Below, piece after piece: positions 24,002 to 32,651 of a stretch of 64,000 bases of DNA. The stretch is taken from the NCBI RefSeq assembly GCF_008711325.1, contig NZ_VXDB01000003.1, positions 124,001 to 188,000 on the forward strand, written 5' to 3'. Origin of the DNA: Roseibium sediminis. Lineage in GTDB: Bacteria; Pseudomonadota; Alphaproteobacteria; Rhizobiales; Stappiaceae. A program made the translations under genes and the position numbers. The notes under the pieces are model-generated. The model saw only the letters and a list, made by a program, of their open reading frames with translations, ran no database searches and was not told the DNA's origin. Every line of letters starts with the position of its first letter. Positions within the stretch are counted from its first letter, which is position 1.

Positions 24002-24527
24002 TATCTCAGGCCCGTCTGACAAACTGTATAGGTCCATCGCCAACTGGCCATTCTTTTTAAGGTGTTTGACCGCCTACACATTTTGCGTAGTCATTTCGGC
24101 TGCTTTTATAGTTTTTCTGTTTTTTAGTTATGGTGAAAGCATCAATTTGTTTTCAATCATACAATCAATTTTGCTAGTAAGCATGATTATCGGCCTGTGG
24201 GGTTCATTGTTGTTTTTGCCTGCAACAGCGATCGCCGAGTTTTTTGAAATTAGAAATATTGGATATTACTTGTTCTTTGGAACCCTAAACGCGCAGTTTT
24301 TATTCGTCTTTGCAGTGGGGCGAATTAAGGGAACCCCCGTCACCTTCTGGAATACCCTCGAGTATATGACATCAATTCTCGCTCTTTTGATCTGTGTGTG
24401 TGGCGTTTTCTTGGGTGGGCTTTACTGGTGGATGGCCGGGCAATTTGCCAGAAGGTCATTGTGGTTTGGGCGACTTGAACCACATGTCCCGACCCAAACT
24501 GCTCGACGAGCTCGCAGAGTGTACTGA
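23994..24527 (+). CDS. AT-rich four-span membrane protein, unknown
   Basis: 177 residues with four hydrophobic spans (about 20-44, 54-80, 90-110 and 122-146) and no recognised family. The ATG overlaps the end of the cupin gene, suggesting translational coupling. Base composition from about 24030 to 24420 is much more AT-rich than either neighbour, and codon choice differs, which points to recent acquisition. The last 30 residues (ARRSLWFGRLEPHVPTQT...) are basic and come from DNA whose composition returns to normal. The original C-terminus may have been replaced where foreign and resident DNA join. Confidence 0.62.
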   Translation: MTDISGPSDKLYRSIANWPFFLRCLTAYTFCVVISAAFIVFLFFSYGESINLFSIIQSILLVSMIIGLWGSLLFLPATAIAEFFEIRNIGYYLFFGTLNAQFLFVFAVGRIKGTPVTFWNTLEYMTSILALLICVCGVFLGGLYWWMAGQFARRSLWFGRLEPHVPTQTARRARRVY

Positions 24528-24647
24528 ACCTAGCGTCACTTGCCCCCAAGCCGCCGATTGCGGTCGACAAACCGATTCTCGAAAAGGACTTGGTACGTCG
24601 CTAGAAGCGCACTGCTGCTTGTCCGGGACGGCTTCTAACCGAGAATA

Positions 24648-25925
24648 TCAAGCCAAGCCGGCAATCGCAGACGCAAATTCCTTGGCGGAAAATGGTTCCA
24701 GATCGTCGACGCCTTCGCCAACACCGATGAAATGCACCGGAAGACCGTGTTTGGCGGCAATGGCGACGAGAATGCCGCCCCTGGCCGTGCCGTCCAGCTT
24801 GGTCATCACCAGACCGGTCACCCCGGCCACCTTGCCGAAAATCTCCGCCTGATTGAGCGCATTCTGGCCGGTGGTGGCGTCCAGGGTTAGAAGCACCGTG
24901 TGCGGGGCTTCCGGGTCGTGTTTCTTGATGACGCGGATGACCTTTTCCAGCTCATCCATCAATTCTGCCTTGTTTTGAAGGCGGCCTGCCGTGTCAATCA
25001 GCAGGACGTCCACATCCTTGGCCATCGCTTCTTTCATCGCGTCAAAGGCAAGGCCTGCTGCATCTGCTCCGGTATTGCGCGCGATGACTTCCGCGCCGGT
25101 GCGTGCGCCCCAGATCTTGAGCTGTTCCACGGCCGCTGCACGGAAAGTATCTCCCGCCGCCAACATGACCTTCTTGCCCTCTGCTGCAAGCTTTTGGGAC
25201 AGTTTGCCGATGGTCGTCGTCTTGCCGGTGCCATTGACGCCGACCATCAGAACCACATGCGGCTTCTTGCCCTTGTCGAGATCCAGCGGCAGGGCGACCG
25301 GAGCCAGAACCTTTTCCACCTCTTCGGACAGGATGGCTCGAACTTCTTCCGGCGAGATTTCCTTGTTGTAGCGCCCTTCCGACAGGCGCTCTGTAATCGC
25401 CATGGCCGTATCGACACCAAGGTCAGCCTGAATGAGAATGTCCTCCAGCTCTTCCAGCATAGTGGCGTCCAGCTTGCGCTTGGTGAAGATGGACGTAATG
25501 CCTTCGGTCAATGCGGAAGAGGAACGGGACAGGCCCTTCTTGAGCTTCTGGAACCACGAAAGTTTGGGTTCTTCTGTCTTCGCTGCCATGGCTGGCGCAA
25601 GGGGCGCAGGTTCGGGAGATGCTGGAACATCAGCAAGTTCAACGGGCTCCGGCTCAATGGCCGGGTTTTCGGCCTCGGCTGGCGTTTCCGGTTCCTGATC
25701 AGGCTGCTGTTCTTCCCCCGAAGGGGTAGGTTCAGCGGCCTCGATCATGTCTTCTGCACCGCTTTCGGCGGGAGCCGCCTCTACGAGAATATCGACGGCA
25801 TCTTCCTGCGACGTTTCGACAGACATATCAGCAACTTCCGGCAGAGCCTCGCGCATCTCTTCCGTCGGCCCTTCGTCCTTGCCCCCGAAGAGACGACCGA
25901 AAAATCCGCGCTTTTTCTCGCTCAT
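24648..25925 (-). CDS. ftsY: Signal recognition particle receptor FtsY
   Basis: A 425-residue GTPase that docks SRP-ribosome complexes at the inner membrane. The first 120 residues are a long acidic Glu/Pro/Ala-rich A domain. The NG domain follows, with LMVGVNGTGKTTTIGKLS (P loop), AAGDTFRAAAVEQL, LLIDTAGRLQNKAELM, LLTLDATTGQNA and VMTKLDGTARGG, ending in VHFIGVGEGVDDLEPF. It is the last gene of dapF-mtaB-ftsY. Its 33-base distance from mtaB supports co-transcription, an arrangement common in Rhizobiales. Confidence 0.97.
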   Translation of the reverse strand: MSEKKRGFFGRLFGGKDEGPTEEMREALPEVADMSVETSQEDAVDILVEAAPAESGAEDMIEAAEPTPSGEEQQPDQEPETPAEAENPAIEPEPVELADVPASPEPAPLAPAMAAKTEEPKLSWFQKLKKGLSRSSSALTEGITSIFTKRKLDATMLEELEDILIQADLGVDTAMAITERLSEGRYNKEISPEEVRAILSEEVEKVLAPVALPLDLDKGKKPHVVLMVGVNGTGKTTTIGKLSQKLAAEGKKVMLAAGDTFRAAAVEQLKIWGARTGAEVIARNTGADAAGLAFDAMKEAMAKDVDVLLIDTAGRLQNKAELMDELEKVIRVIKKHDPEAPHTVLLTLDATTGQNALNQAEIFGKVAGVTGLVMTKLDGTARGGILVAIAAKHGLPVHFIGVGEGVDDLEPFSAKEFASAIAGLA

Positions 25926-25958
25926 GAACCTGTCCTGAAACCTTGTTTTCCGGCGCCG

Positions 25959-27227
25959 TCAGGCGGCCCGCGTGAGAATGTCACCCATCAGGTGGCGACC
26001 GGTATGGCCAGTGATGCGTGTCTCTACAATATCCCCGGCAATGCCGCCATCAACTTCAACCTGGGTGAATTGCTCGGTGCGCCCGAGCCCCTCTTTCTCG
26101 ATGAGGACAAGCCGCTGCCCGCCCACTTCGGCCTGAAGGTGCTTCAACAGCGCTTCCTCGCCCTTGGCCCGCAACCGCGCGCCGCGTTCCTTGACGATGG
26201 CTCGCTCCAGTTGGGGCATTCTGGCCGCTGGTGTGCCCGGGCGCGGCGAGAAGGGGAAGACGTGCAGATGGGTCAAGCCGCATTCATCGACGATGTTCAG
26301 CGAATTGAGGAACATGTCCTCGGTTTCCGTCGGAAACCCGGCAATGATATCCGCCCCGAAGACCACATCGGGACGCATGGCACGCACTTCGTCGCAAAAG
26401 CGGATCGTATCCGCCCGCAGGTGACGCCGTTTCATTCGCTTGAGGATCATGTCATCGCCTGCCTGAAGCGACAGGTGGAAATGCGGCATCAGGCGATGAT
26501 CTTCGGCGATCACACGCATCAGGTCCTCGTCGGCCTCGATGGAGTCGATGGAGGACAGACGCAGACGCTTCAGGTCAGGCACCAACTTCAGGATCTTGGC
26601 GATCAGGGTTCCCAGCTTGGGTGTTCCCGGAAGGTCCGATCCGTAGGACGTGATGTCGACCCCGGTGATAACGATCTCGTTGTAGCCGTTGGCCACAAGC
26701 CGCTTGATCTGGTCGATGACCACACCCATTGGAACCGAACGGGAATTTCCGCGGCCATAGGGAATGATACAGAAGGTACAGCGATGGTCGCAGCCGTTCT
26801 GGACCTGAACGAATGCCCGCGCGCGGCCCTCCAGACCATCGATCAGATGGCCTGCGGTTTCCGTCACGCTCATGATGTCGTTGACCCGAACCTTTTCGCT
26901 CTCGCTTATACCGAACGCGGCCACGTCCTTGTAGGCCTTGCGCTCCAGCTTTTCGGTATTGCCGAGTACAAGGTCCACCTCTTCCATTTCAGAAAAGGTT
27001 GCAGCTTCCGTCTGGGCGGCGCAGCCGGTGACAATCACCTTGGCATTCGGATTGTCCCGCTTTGCCTTGCGCACGGCCTGACGGGCCTGACGTACGGCTT
27101 CGCTGGTTACCGCGCAGGTGTTGATCAGGATGGCGTCCTTGAGGCCCGCGGCTTCCGCCTCACGCTTCATCACCTCGGATTCATAGGCGTTGAGGCGGCA
27201 GCCGAATGTCACGACATCAATGCTCAT
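25959..27227 (-). CDS. mtaB: tRNA (N6-threonylcarbamoyladenosine37-C2) methylthiotransferase MtaB
   Basis: A 422-residue radical-SAM methylthiotransferase that converts t6A37 to ms2t6A in tRNAs reading ANN codons. The N-terminal UPF0004 domain provides the first iron-sulphur cluster ligands Cys10, Cys38 and Cys69. The radical-SAM triad is Cys146-x3-Cys150-x2-Cys153 (QNGCDHRCTFC). A TRAM-like end (VLIEKEGLGRTEQFTQVEVDG) binds RNA. It overlaps dapF by four bases (ATGA) and precedes ftsY. Confidence 0.95.
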   Translation of the reverse strand: MSIDVVTFGCRLNAYESEVMKREAEAAGLKDAILINTCAVTSEAVRQARQAVRKAKRDNPNAKVIVTGCAAQTEAATFSEMEEVDLVLGNTEKLERKAYKDVAAFGISESEKVRVNDIMSVTETAGHLIDGLEGRARAFVQVQNGCDHRCTFCIIPYGRGNSRSVPMGVVIDQIKRLVANGYNEIVITGVDITSYGSDLPGTPKLGTLIAKILKLVPDLKRLRLSSIDSIEADEDLMRVIAEDHRLMPHFHLSLQAGDDMILKRMKRRHLRADTIRFCDEVRAMRPDVVFGADIIAGFPTETEDMFLNSLNIVDECGLTHLHVFPFSPRPGTPAARMPQLERAIVKERGARLRAKGEEALLKHLQAEVGGQRLVLIEKEGLGRTEQFTQVEVDGGIAGDIVETRITGHTGRHLMGDILTRAA

Positions 27228-28144
27228 TCGGCAGCTCCGGCGACCTCGGCATCCATCTGATCGTCTCCGGCGCCGGTACGGCTCCAGTCGAGCGTTGCCA
27301 GATCCACCTCGCCCTCATACTCCACTTCGGTCAGCCCCGTCATGAGAACGTGGTTGTCGCTCTCGCGCCACTCGATCTCGATCGGGCCGCCGGGAAGGTG
27401 GACGGTGGACTTGCGGCCAGCCTTGTTGTCACGGGCTGCAGCGACCGCAGCCGCACACGCTGCCGTGCCGCAGGCCTTTGTAAGGCCCGCACCGCGTTCC
27501 CACACTTTCAGGCGGATCTGGTTGGGAGCAAACACATGAGCCAGAGAAATATTGGCCCCCTCCGGGAAGATCGGATGATGTTCCAGCAGCGGACCAATCG
27601 TTCCAAGGTCATGGGCATCCACATCCTTCACCCAGAAGATCGCGTGCGGATTGCCCATGGATACGGCAGCCGGCGTGTGAAGAAAGGGCGCGTCGATCGG
27701 CCCGATCTGCAGTTCAATTGCACGGGTATCGTAAAACTCCTCGGCCAGAGGAATCTCGTGCCACAAAAGACGCGGTTCGCCCATGTCCACCATGACAGTG
27801 CGCGGAACTGATGTCCCGAACGCATGCAAAAGTCCAGCCTTGGTCTCAATGGTCACCCGGTCTTGTCCGGCTTCTTCCATCAAAAGACGGCCAATGCAGC
27901 GGGTGGCGTTGCCGCAGGCGCTGACTTCACTTCCATCGCAATTGTGAATGCGCATGAAGGCCGTTGCACCAACGCGCGACGGCTCGACCGTGATCATCTG
28001 GTCAAAGCCGATCCCGGTTTCCCGATTTCCCAGAGCAGCAATCTGCTCCGTCGTCAGCTTGACCTCGGACGCCCGCGCATCCCAGACAACAAAGTCGTTG
28101 CCAAGGCCATTCATTTTCAAAAAGGGTACGCGAGCGGACGTCAT
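27224..28144 (-). CDS. dapF: Diaminopimelate epimerase
   Basis: A 306-residue PLP-independent epimerase that interconverts LL- and meso-diaminopimelate for lysine and peptidoglycan. The two catalytic cysteines are Cys77 (SACGNATRC) and Cys225 (TKACGTAAC). KMNGLGNDFVVWD (10-22) and RIHNCDGSE are the other family marks. It heads the dapF-mtaB-ftsY operon. Two more DAP-pathway genes lie in the window (the dapC-like gene at 44123 and lysA at 62465). Confidence 0.97.
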   Translation of the reverse strand: MTSARVPFLKMNGLGNDFVVWDARASEVKLTTEQIAALGNRETGIGFDQMITVEPSRVGATAFMRIHNCDGSEVSACGNATRCIGRLLMEEAGQDRVTIETKAGLLHAFGTSVPRTVMVDMGEPRLLWHEIPLAEEFYDTRAIELQIGPIDAPFLHTPAAVSMGNPHAIFWVKDVDAHDLGTIGPLLEHHPIFPEGANISLAHVFAPNQIRLKVWERGAGLTKACGTAACAAAVAAARDNKAGRKSTVHLPGGPIEIEWRESDNHVLMTGLTEVEYEGEVDLATLDWSRTGAGDDQMDAEVAGAAE

Positions 28145-28285
28145 TTCTGCCGGCTTTTCTCAGGTTGAGTTGAAGGGCCCGTCACGCACACCCGTGACAG
28201 CTTAGGCTCTATATGGCGGAAAACATGCGAAATTGCCAGCACCGCCATGCATATCTGCGATGCGGCAACCGGACCTCGAGCACAC

Positions 28286-28855
28286 CTACCTGATTCGCAT
28301 GACCGCGCCGGGGCCAACATGTTCCAGAAGAATGCGCATATGCTGCGGGGCCACTGCGACACAGCCCTCTGTCGGGCGGTAATCCTCGCGAGCAATGTGA
28401 AAGAAGATGGCACTGCCCTTGCCCGCAACCGCCGGATACATGTTGCAGTCCAGAACGACGACGATGTCATAGAGCCGGTCATCCCGCCACATCTTCTCGT
28501 GGCTCGCCGGGAAGGGCAGCTGAACCGGTCTGTTATAGGCGGAGTGAGCCGGATCGTCACACCAGCCGTCCTCCCTGTCGATGACATCAACGGGTAACGC
28601 TGTTCGTGGACGCGGGCCCTTGTCGGCACGGTAAAGCACGTTCAACAGTTCGAAAGATCCGGTCGGTGTGACGCCGTCCCCCTCTTTCTTGGTATGCTTA
28701 ATTCCCGAACGCCCCAGGGCACACGGAAACGTGAAGCTGCCAAGGCGCAAAATCCCGCGCTGCCGATTGGTCGGCAACGAAAAAACCTCAAGAAAGCCGC
28801 CACTTTTCAATTTAGCGCTCCGCGAGTGAAGGAAGTTTAGCCCGTATGGGCGCAC
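28286..28855 (-). CDS. L,D-transpeptidase (YkuD) family protein
   Basis: 189 residues as read from a GTG at 28855. The catalytic YkuD signature is complete: His153 (FFHIARED) and Cys165 in PTEGCVAVAP, with the GVTPTGSF segment (61-68) near the front. These enzymes make 3-3 crosslinks or attach proteins to peptidoglycan; this compact subgroup lacks a LysM domain. No signal peptide is visible with this start, so the true N-terminus is uncertain; a TTG about 15 codons inside is another option. It is divergent from the CenR/OtpR-type regulator gene, whose orthologues control the cell envelope, so shared regulation is plausible. Confidence 0.82.
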   Translation of the reverse strand: MRPYGLNFLHSRSAKLKSGGFLEVFSLPTNRQRGILRLGSFTFPCALGRSGIKHTKKEGDGVTPTGSFELLNVLYRADKGPRPRTALPVDVIDREDGWCDDPAHSAYNRPVQLPFPASHEKMWRDDRLYDIVVVLDCNMYPAVAGKGSAIFFHIAREDYRPTEGCVAVAPQHMRILLEHVGPGAVMRIR

Positions 28856-29000
28856 GCTCCAGATAAACCATTGTTAAAAGCAGCGTGAAGTAGATTTGAC
28901 GGGGATGAGACTTGTTTGCGGACAATTTCGTTCGCACAAAGTGTTGAACAGCAAGTGTGAACAGGCTGTAGTGACCACAGCTTGAAGCGAGGAGCAACCC

Positions 29001-29684
29001 ATGACTGCCCGCACGATCCTTATTGTCGACGATGATACCGAGCTGCGCGAGGCACTCGTTGAGCAGCTCTCGCTCTATGACGAGTTCCTGACCATTCAGG
29101 CTGACAGCGCGACCAACGGTATTGCCATGGCCCGCGAGGAGCACGTGGATCTGGTGCTTATGGATGTAGGCCTGCCGGATATTGATGGCCGGGAAGCGGT
29201 GAAACTGCTTCGCAAGAACGGCTTCAAGGCCCCCATCATCATGCTGACGGGTCAGGATGGTGACAGCGACACCATTCTGGGGCTGGAAGCAGGCGCCAAT
29301 GACTACGTCACGAAACCGTTCAAGTTCGCCGTCCTGCTGGCACGTGTAAGGGCTCATCTGCGCCAGCACGAGCAGAGCGAAGACGCGACGTTCATGATCG
29401 GCCGCTTTTCCTTTCGCCCGGCAGCAAAGGTCATGCAGGACGACAATGGCGGCAAGGTGAGGTTGACCGAGAAGGAAACCTCGATCCTGAAATTCCTCTA
29501 TCGTTCCGGCGAAAAGCCGGTGACGAGGGACGTTCTGCTTCACGAAGTTTGGGGTTACAACTCTGGCGTGACAACCCATACGCTTGAAACGCACATTTAC
29601 CGCCTGAGGCAGAAAATCGAGCGTGATCCGTCCAATGCGGAGCTTTTGGTCACAGAAGCCGGTGGATACAAGCTTGTGCCATAA
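29001..29684 (+). CDS. cenR: OmpR-family response regulator, CenR/OtpR type
   Basis: 227 residues: receiver domain (1-120) with acidic pocket Asp10-Asp12, phospho-acceptor Asp55 (LVLMDVGLPD) and Lys105 (YVTKPF), then a winged-helix DNA-binding domain (about 125-227) with ETHIYRLRQKIERDP as recognition helix region. The start (RTILIVDDDTELREALVEQLSL) resembles Caulobacter CenR and Brucella OtpR, regulators of the cell envelope. In Brucella the otpR gene is likewise followed by a cyclic-nucleotide-binding protein gene. The cognate kinase (CenK-like) is not in the window. The family is certain; the orthology is a judgement from sequence and context. Confidence 0.87.
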   Translation: MTARTILIVDDDTELREALVEQLSLYDEFLTIQADSATNGIAMAREEHVDLVLMDVGLPDIDGREAVKLLRKNGFKAPIIMLTGQDGDSDTILGLEAGANDYVTKPFKFAVLLARVRAHLRQHEQSEDATFMIGRFSFRPAAKVMQDDNGGKVRLTEKETSILKFLYRSGEKPVTRDVLLHEVWGYNSGVTTHTLETHIYRLRQKIERDPSNAELLVTEAGGYKLVP

Positions 29685-29709
29685 GCTGAAATAGGCGACA
29701 TCTTGGGAT

Positions 29710-30216
29710 ATGAGCCTCGCCCAAGATATAGCGATTCTGAAAAAGATACCGATGCTGGCCGACTTCCAGGACGACCAGCTTCGTCTTCTTGCGTTCAGTG
29801 CCGAGACTCTTGAATATCTCGATGGACAGACCCTGTTCGACGAGGGCGAGCGCGCCGATGGCGGCCTCGTCATTGCAGAAGGGGAAGTCTCGCTTCAGCA
29901 ACGCCAGAAGTCAGGTTTTACCGAGACGGACAAAGTCCCGACCGGCAGCCTCTTGGGCGAAAGCGCTCTCTTGATCGAAACACGCCGACCGTGCCGGGCT
30001 GTTGCCGTCGGCCGCGTACGCGTCATCCGTATCCGCCGCGCGCTCTTCAAACGCATGATCCAGGAATATCCAGAACTCGCCCGCCAGCTCTTCGAACTTC
30101 ATGCCTCCCGCTATCAGGCTACAGTGAACTCATTGAAGCCGATTGCGCATAAAATGGAGGAACTGGACGACCTTTCGAAAGCGAGCAAAACTCGCGGCAA
30201 GACATCCGACAAATAA
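29710..30216 (+). CDS. Cyclic nucleotide-binding domain protein
   Basis: 168 residues: one cNMP-binding beta-roll (about 14-125) with no DNA-binding or kinase domain. The roll reads LADFQDDQLRLLAFSAETLEYLDGQTLFDEGERADGG-type opening, then GSLLGESALLIETRRPCRAVAVG. The phosphate-binding cassette GES...RPCRA lacks one of the usual small residues but keeps Glu and Arg, so nucleotide binding is plausible. A C-terminal helix follows. It is 25 bases behind the CenR/OtpR-type gene and shares its terminator, so it is probably co-transcribed. Confidence 0.85.
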   Translation: MSLAQDIAILKKIPMLADFQDDQLRLLAFSAETLEYLDGQTLFDEGERADGGLVIAEGEVSLQQRQKSGFTETDKVPTGSLLGESALLIETRRPCRAVAVGRVRVIRIRRALFKRMIQEYPELARQLFELHASRYQATVNSLKPIAHKMEELDDLSKASKTRGKTSDK

Positions 30217-30243
30217 AAAAGCCGGCATCTTCGCCGGCTTTTT
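30217..30243 (+). terminator. Rho-independent terminator after the cNMP-binding gene
   Basis: Stem AAAAGCCGGC/GCCGGCTTTT (30217-30226 with 30233-30242), 6-base loop, T run, starting at the base after the stop codon. It may also serve leuD from the other side. Confidence 0.9.
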
Positions 30244-30267
30244 CGTCACTTCATGGGAAGCTTGACA

Positions 30268-30873
30268 TCACGCCCAGGGGCGATCCGATGCCAACTTGCC
30301 TTCGAACGTGTCGATGGAGACGTTCTTGGCAAGGGTCAGACCGATGTCATCAAGGCCATTGAGCAGACAATGCTTGCGGAACGCATCGATCTCGAAAGCA
30401 ATTTCGCCGCCATCCGGCCCCTTGATGACCTGAGCTTCCAGATCAACCGTCAGGGTGGAGTTTGAACCGCGGGAGGCATCATCCATAAGCTCTTCCAGAT
30501 CTTCTTCGGAGACCTGAATCGGGAGAATGCCGTTCTTGAAGCAGTTGTTGTAGAAAATGTCTGCAAAGCTGGTGGAGATCACGCAGCGAATGCCGAAATC
30601 CAGAAGCGCCCACGGAGCATGTTCACGTGAAGAGCCGCAGCCGAAATTGTCACCGGCGATAAGGATCTTCGCATCCTTGTAGGCAGGCTTGTTGAGAACG
30701 AAGTTGGCGTTCTCCGAGCCATCGTCATTGGTGCGCATTTCGTGGAACAGGGCAGTGCCGAGCCCGGTGCGCTTGATCGTCTTCAAAAACTGCTTCGGGA
30801 TGATCATGTCCGTGTCGATGTTGACGATCGGCATCGGAGCGGCAACCCCGGTCAGTGTCGTGAATTTTTCCAT
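30268..30873 (-). CDS. leuD: 3-isopropylmalate dehydratase small subunit
   Basis: 201 residues, the swivelling small subunit of isopropylmalate isomerase in leucine synthesis; it works with LeuC, which is not in the window. Family marks are [28 protein letters not shown] at the front (cut here as FTTLTG and [13 protein letters not shown]), the [17 protein letters not shown] substrate loop (about 74-90) and [17 protein letters not shown]. Translation starts 27 bases after the argC stop on the same strand, so a transcript shared with argC is possible. Confidence 0.96.
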   Translation of the reverse strand: MEKFTTLTGVAAPMPIVNIDTDMIIPKQFLKTIKRTGLGTALFHEMRTNDDGSENANFVLNKPAYKDAKILIAGDNFGCGSSREHAPWALLDFGIRCVISTSFADIFYNNCFKNGILPIQVSEEDLEELMDDASRGSNSTLTVDLEAQVIKGPDGGEIAFEIDAFRKHCLLNGLDDIGLTLAKNVSIDTFEGKLASDRPWA

Positions 30874-30900
30874 GGCGATTGGTCCCGTTCTTGTTCTTTG

Positions 30901-31851
30901 TCAGGCAGCAAGGCTGGTGGACTGATCCACGCCGAGCAACAGGTTCAGGTTCTGGACAGCGGCGCCCGACGCCCCCTTGCCCAGATTGTCATAGACAGCA
31001 ATGAGGACAGCCTGCGCCCTCTTGTCATTTGCAAAGACATGCAGGCGAAGCCGGTTCGTGTCATTGAGCGCCTGCGGGTCAAGATCGTCGCTGCGCTGCA
31101 GGTCGCTGAGCGGCGCAACCTCCACGAAGCCATTATTCTGCCCGGCGAAGTGGTCTGCGAGCGCCGCATGGATCTCCGCACCGGTTGGAACCCTGGCGAG
31201 CTGCCCAAGGCGCAGCGGCACCATCGTCAACATGCCCTTGTAGTAGTTGCCGACAGACGGCGTGAACAATGGCGCATCAGACAGACCGGAATAACGTGTC
31301 ATTTCCGGCAGGTGCTTGTGGGCAAAGCCCAGCGCGTAGGGGCCAAACACATTGGCCGAGGCACCTGCAGCCTCATAATCGGCAATCATCGACTTGCCGC
31401 CGCCCGAATAACCGGAAATGCCATTGACGGTAACAGGGTAATCGGCGGGCAAAAGACCCGCCAAAATGAGCGGCTTCAGACCGGCAATCATGCCCTGTGG
31501 CCAGCACCCCGGATTTGTGACGCGCTTTGCGTTGCGGATCCGCTCTTCCTGGCCGGAATCCATTTCGGCAAAGCCGTATGTCCAGCCATCAGCCACACGA
31601 TAGGCGGATGACGCGTCAATCACACGGGTTGTATCATTCTCGATGAGCGCGACGCTTTCCTTCGCCGCATCATCCGGCAGGCACAAGATCGCAACGTCGG
31701 CCTTGTTCAGATAATCGGCACGGGCAGACGTATCCTTGCGCAGTTCATCCGGGATTGAGAGGAGTTCAATGTCGCGACGTGCGGCGAGGCGCTCGCGGAT
31801 CTGAAGACCCGTCGTTCCTGCTTCACCATCAATGAACACGCGCGCAACCAT
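30901..31851 (-). CDS. argC: N-acetyl-gamma-glutamyl-phosphate reductase (type 2)
   Basis: A 316-residue NADPH-dependent reductase of arginine synthesis, the shorter type 2 form usual in Rhizobiales. GEAGTTGLQI (9-18) is the nucleotide turn. The catalytic Cys116 lies in NPGCWPQG, and HKHLPEM carries the catalytic His. The start MVARVFIDGE at 31851 is preceded by GGGAG; the frame is open 25 codons further, but those residues are Cys/Arg-rich and unlike the family. Confidence 0.95.
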   Translation of the reverse strand: MVARVFIDGEAGTTGLQIRERLAARRDIELLSIPDELRKDTSARADYLNKADVAILCLPDDAAKESVALIENDTTRVIDASSAYRVADGWTYGFAEMDSGQEERIRNAKRVTNPGCWPQGMIAGLKPLILAGLLPADYPVTVNGISGYSGGGKSMIADYEAAGASANVFGPYALGFAHKHLPEMTRYSGLSDAPLFTPSVGNYYKGMLTMVPLRLGQLARVPTGAEIHAALADHFAGQNNGFVEVAPLSDLQRSDDLDPQALNDTNRLRLHVFANDKRAQAVLIAVYDNLGKGASGAAVQNLNLLLGVDQSTSLAA

Positions 31852-31947
31852 TGCCCGGCTCCCTCTCACAAGACAAAATGGAAAACTCCGACGGCAGGAT
31901 TTACACGGTCTTTGACTACATGTCACCGCCTTCCGCGCGTCAAAACT

Positions 31948-32514
31948 TCAACGAGCCATTGAATGATACTCATCATTCGGACGCATGTCGGTAGCGATCG
32001 CAACGCGGTTGGTCATGTTGTAAAAGGCGGCGACCGCCGAAATGTCCCAGATATCCCGATCACTGAACCCGGCATCCCGAAGCGCTTGACGATCCGGCTC
32101 CTCAACCTCTGCGGGACGCTCCGTCAACTTGACGGAAAAGTCCAGCATGGCGCGTTGGCGCGGTTCAAGGTCGGCTGCGCGATAGTTCATCACCAGCATT
32201 TCGCCCAGTTTTGGGTCGCCGGACAGTTGCCGCACTGCAGCACCATGAGCTGTTAGGCAATAAAAACAACGATTGACTGCGGAGACTGCTACGGCAATCA
32301 TCTCACGGTCAAGTTTGCTTAGGCCGCTCTCGGCCAGCATCAGATCATTATACAAGTCCGTAAACGTGCGTAATTTCGTTTCATCGAAGGAGTACGCAAG
32401 AAGAACATGCGGAACCAGCCCGAGCTTTTCCTGGCAAAGGTCGAAATAGGCCTGTGTTTCAGAGCTCAACGGTTCCGACCGGTTAATATCCAAAGCCGTG
32501 ATTTTCTTGGGCAA
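31948..32514 (-). CDS. Peroxidase-related (AhpD/CMD-like) protein with TTG start
   Basis: 188 residues of the carboxymuconolactone decarboxylase/AhpD superfamily, thiol-dependent peroxidase-like enzymes. The redox pair Cys83-x2-Cys86 with His90 (NRCFYCLTAHG) is present, along with LSKLDREMIAVAVSAV before it and DIWDISAVAAFYNMTNRVA near the end. The start is set at TTG 32514 because it is preceded at good distance by GGAGAG and gives the expected N-terminus (PKKITALDINRSEPL); no ATG in frame fits the family length. It is divergent from the NAD-glutamate dehydrogenase gene. Confidence 0.85.
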   Translation of the reverse strand: MPKKITALDINRSEPLSSETQAYFDLCQEKLGLVPHVLLAYSFDETKLRTFTDLYNDLMLAESGLSKLDREMIAVAVSAVNRCFYCLTAHGAAVRQLSGDPKLGEMLVMNYRAADLEPRQRAMLDFSVKLTERPAEVEEPDRQALRDAGFSDRDIWDISAVAAFYNMTNRVAIATDMRPNDEYHSMAR

Positions 32515-32651
32515 ATTATCTCTCCGTTCACAAAAAAACCGAAAACCGCAGTCCATGTCACCCGCGTAAACATCATGGTCACAAATGCGGCTAATGATAA
32601 CGCAAAGTAAATCTCCGCACCAAAATACCCGACGGGTCAAGGGGGAACCAA

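Noticed and set aside
24900..27260. A 786-codon open frame on the plus strand opposite ftsY and mtaB
   Set aside because: It is antisense to two certain genes, its protein is rich in His/Arg/Leu with no family pattern, and it spans their junction. It is a by-product of codon bias.
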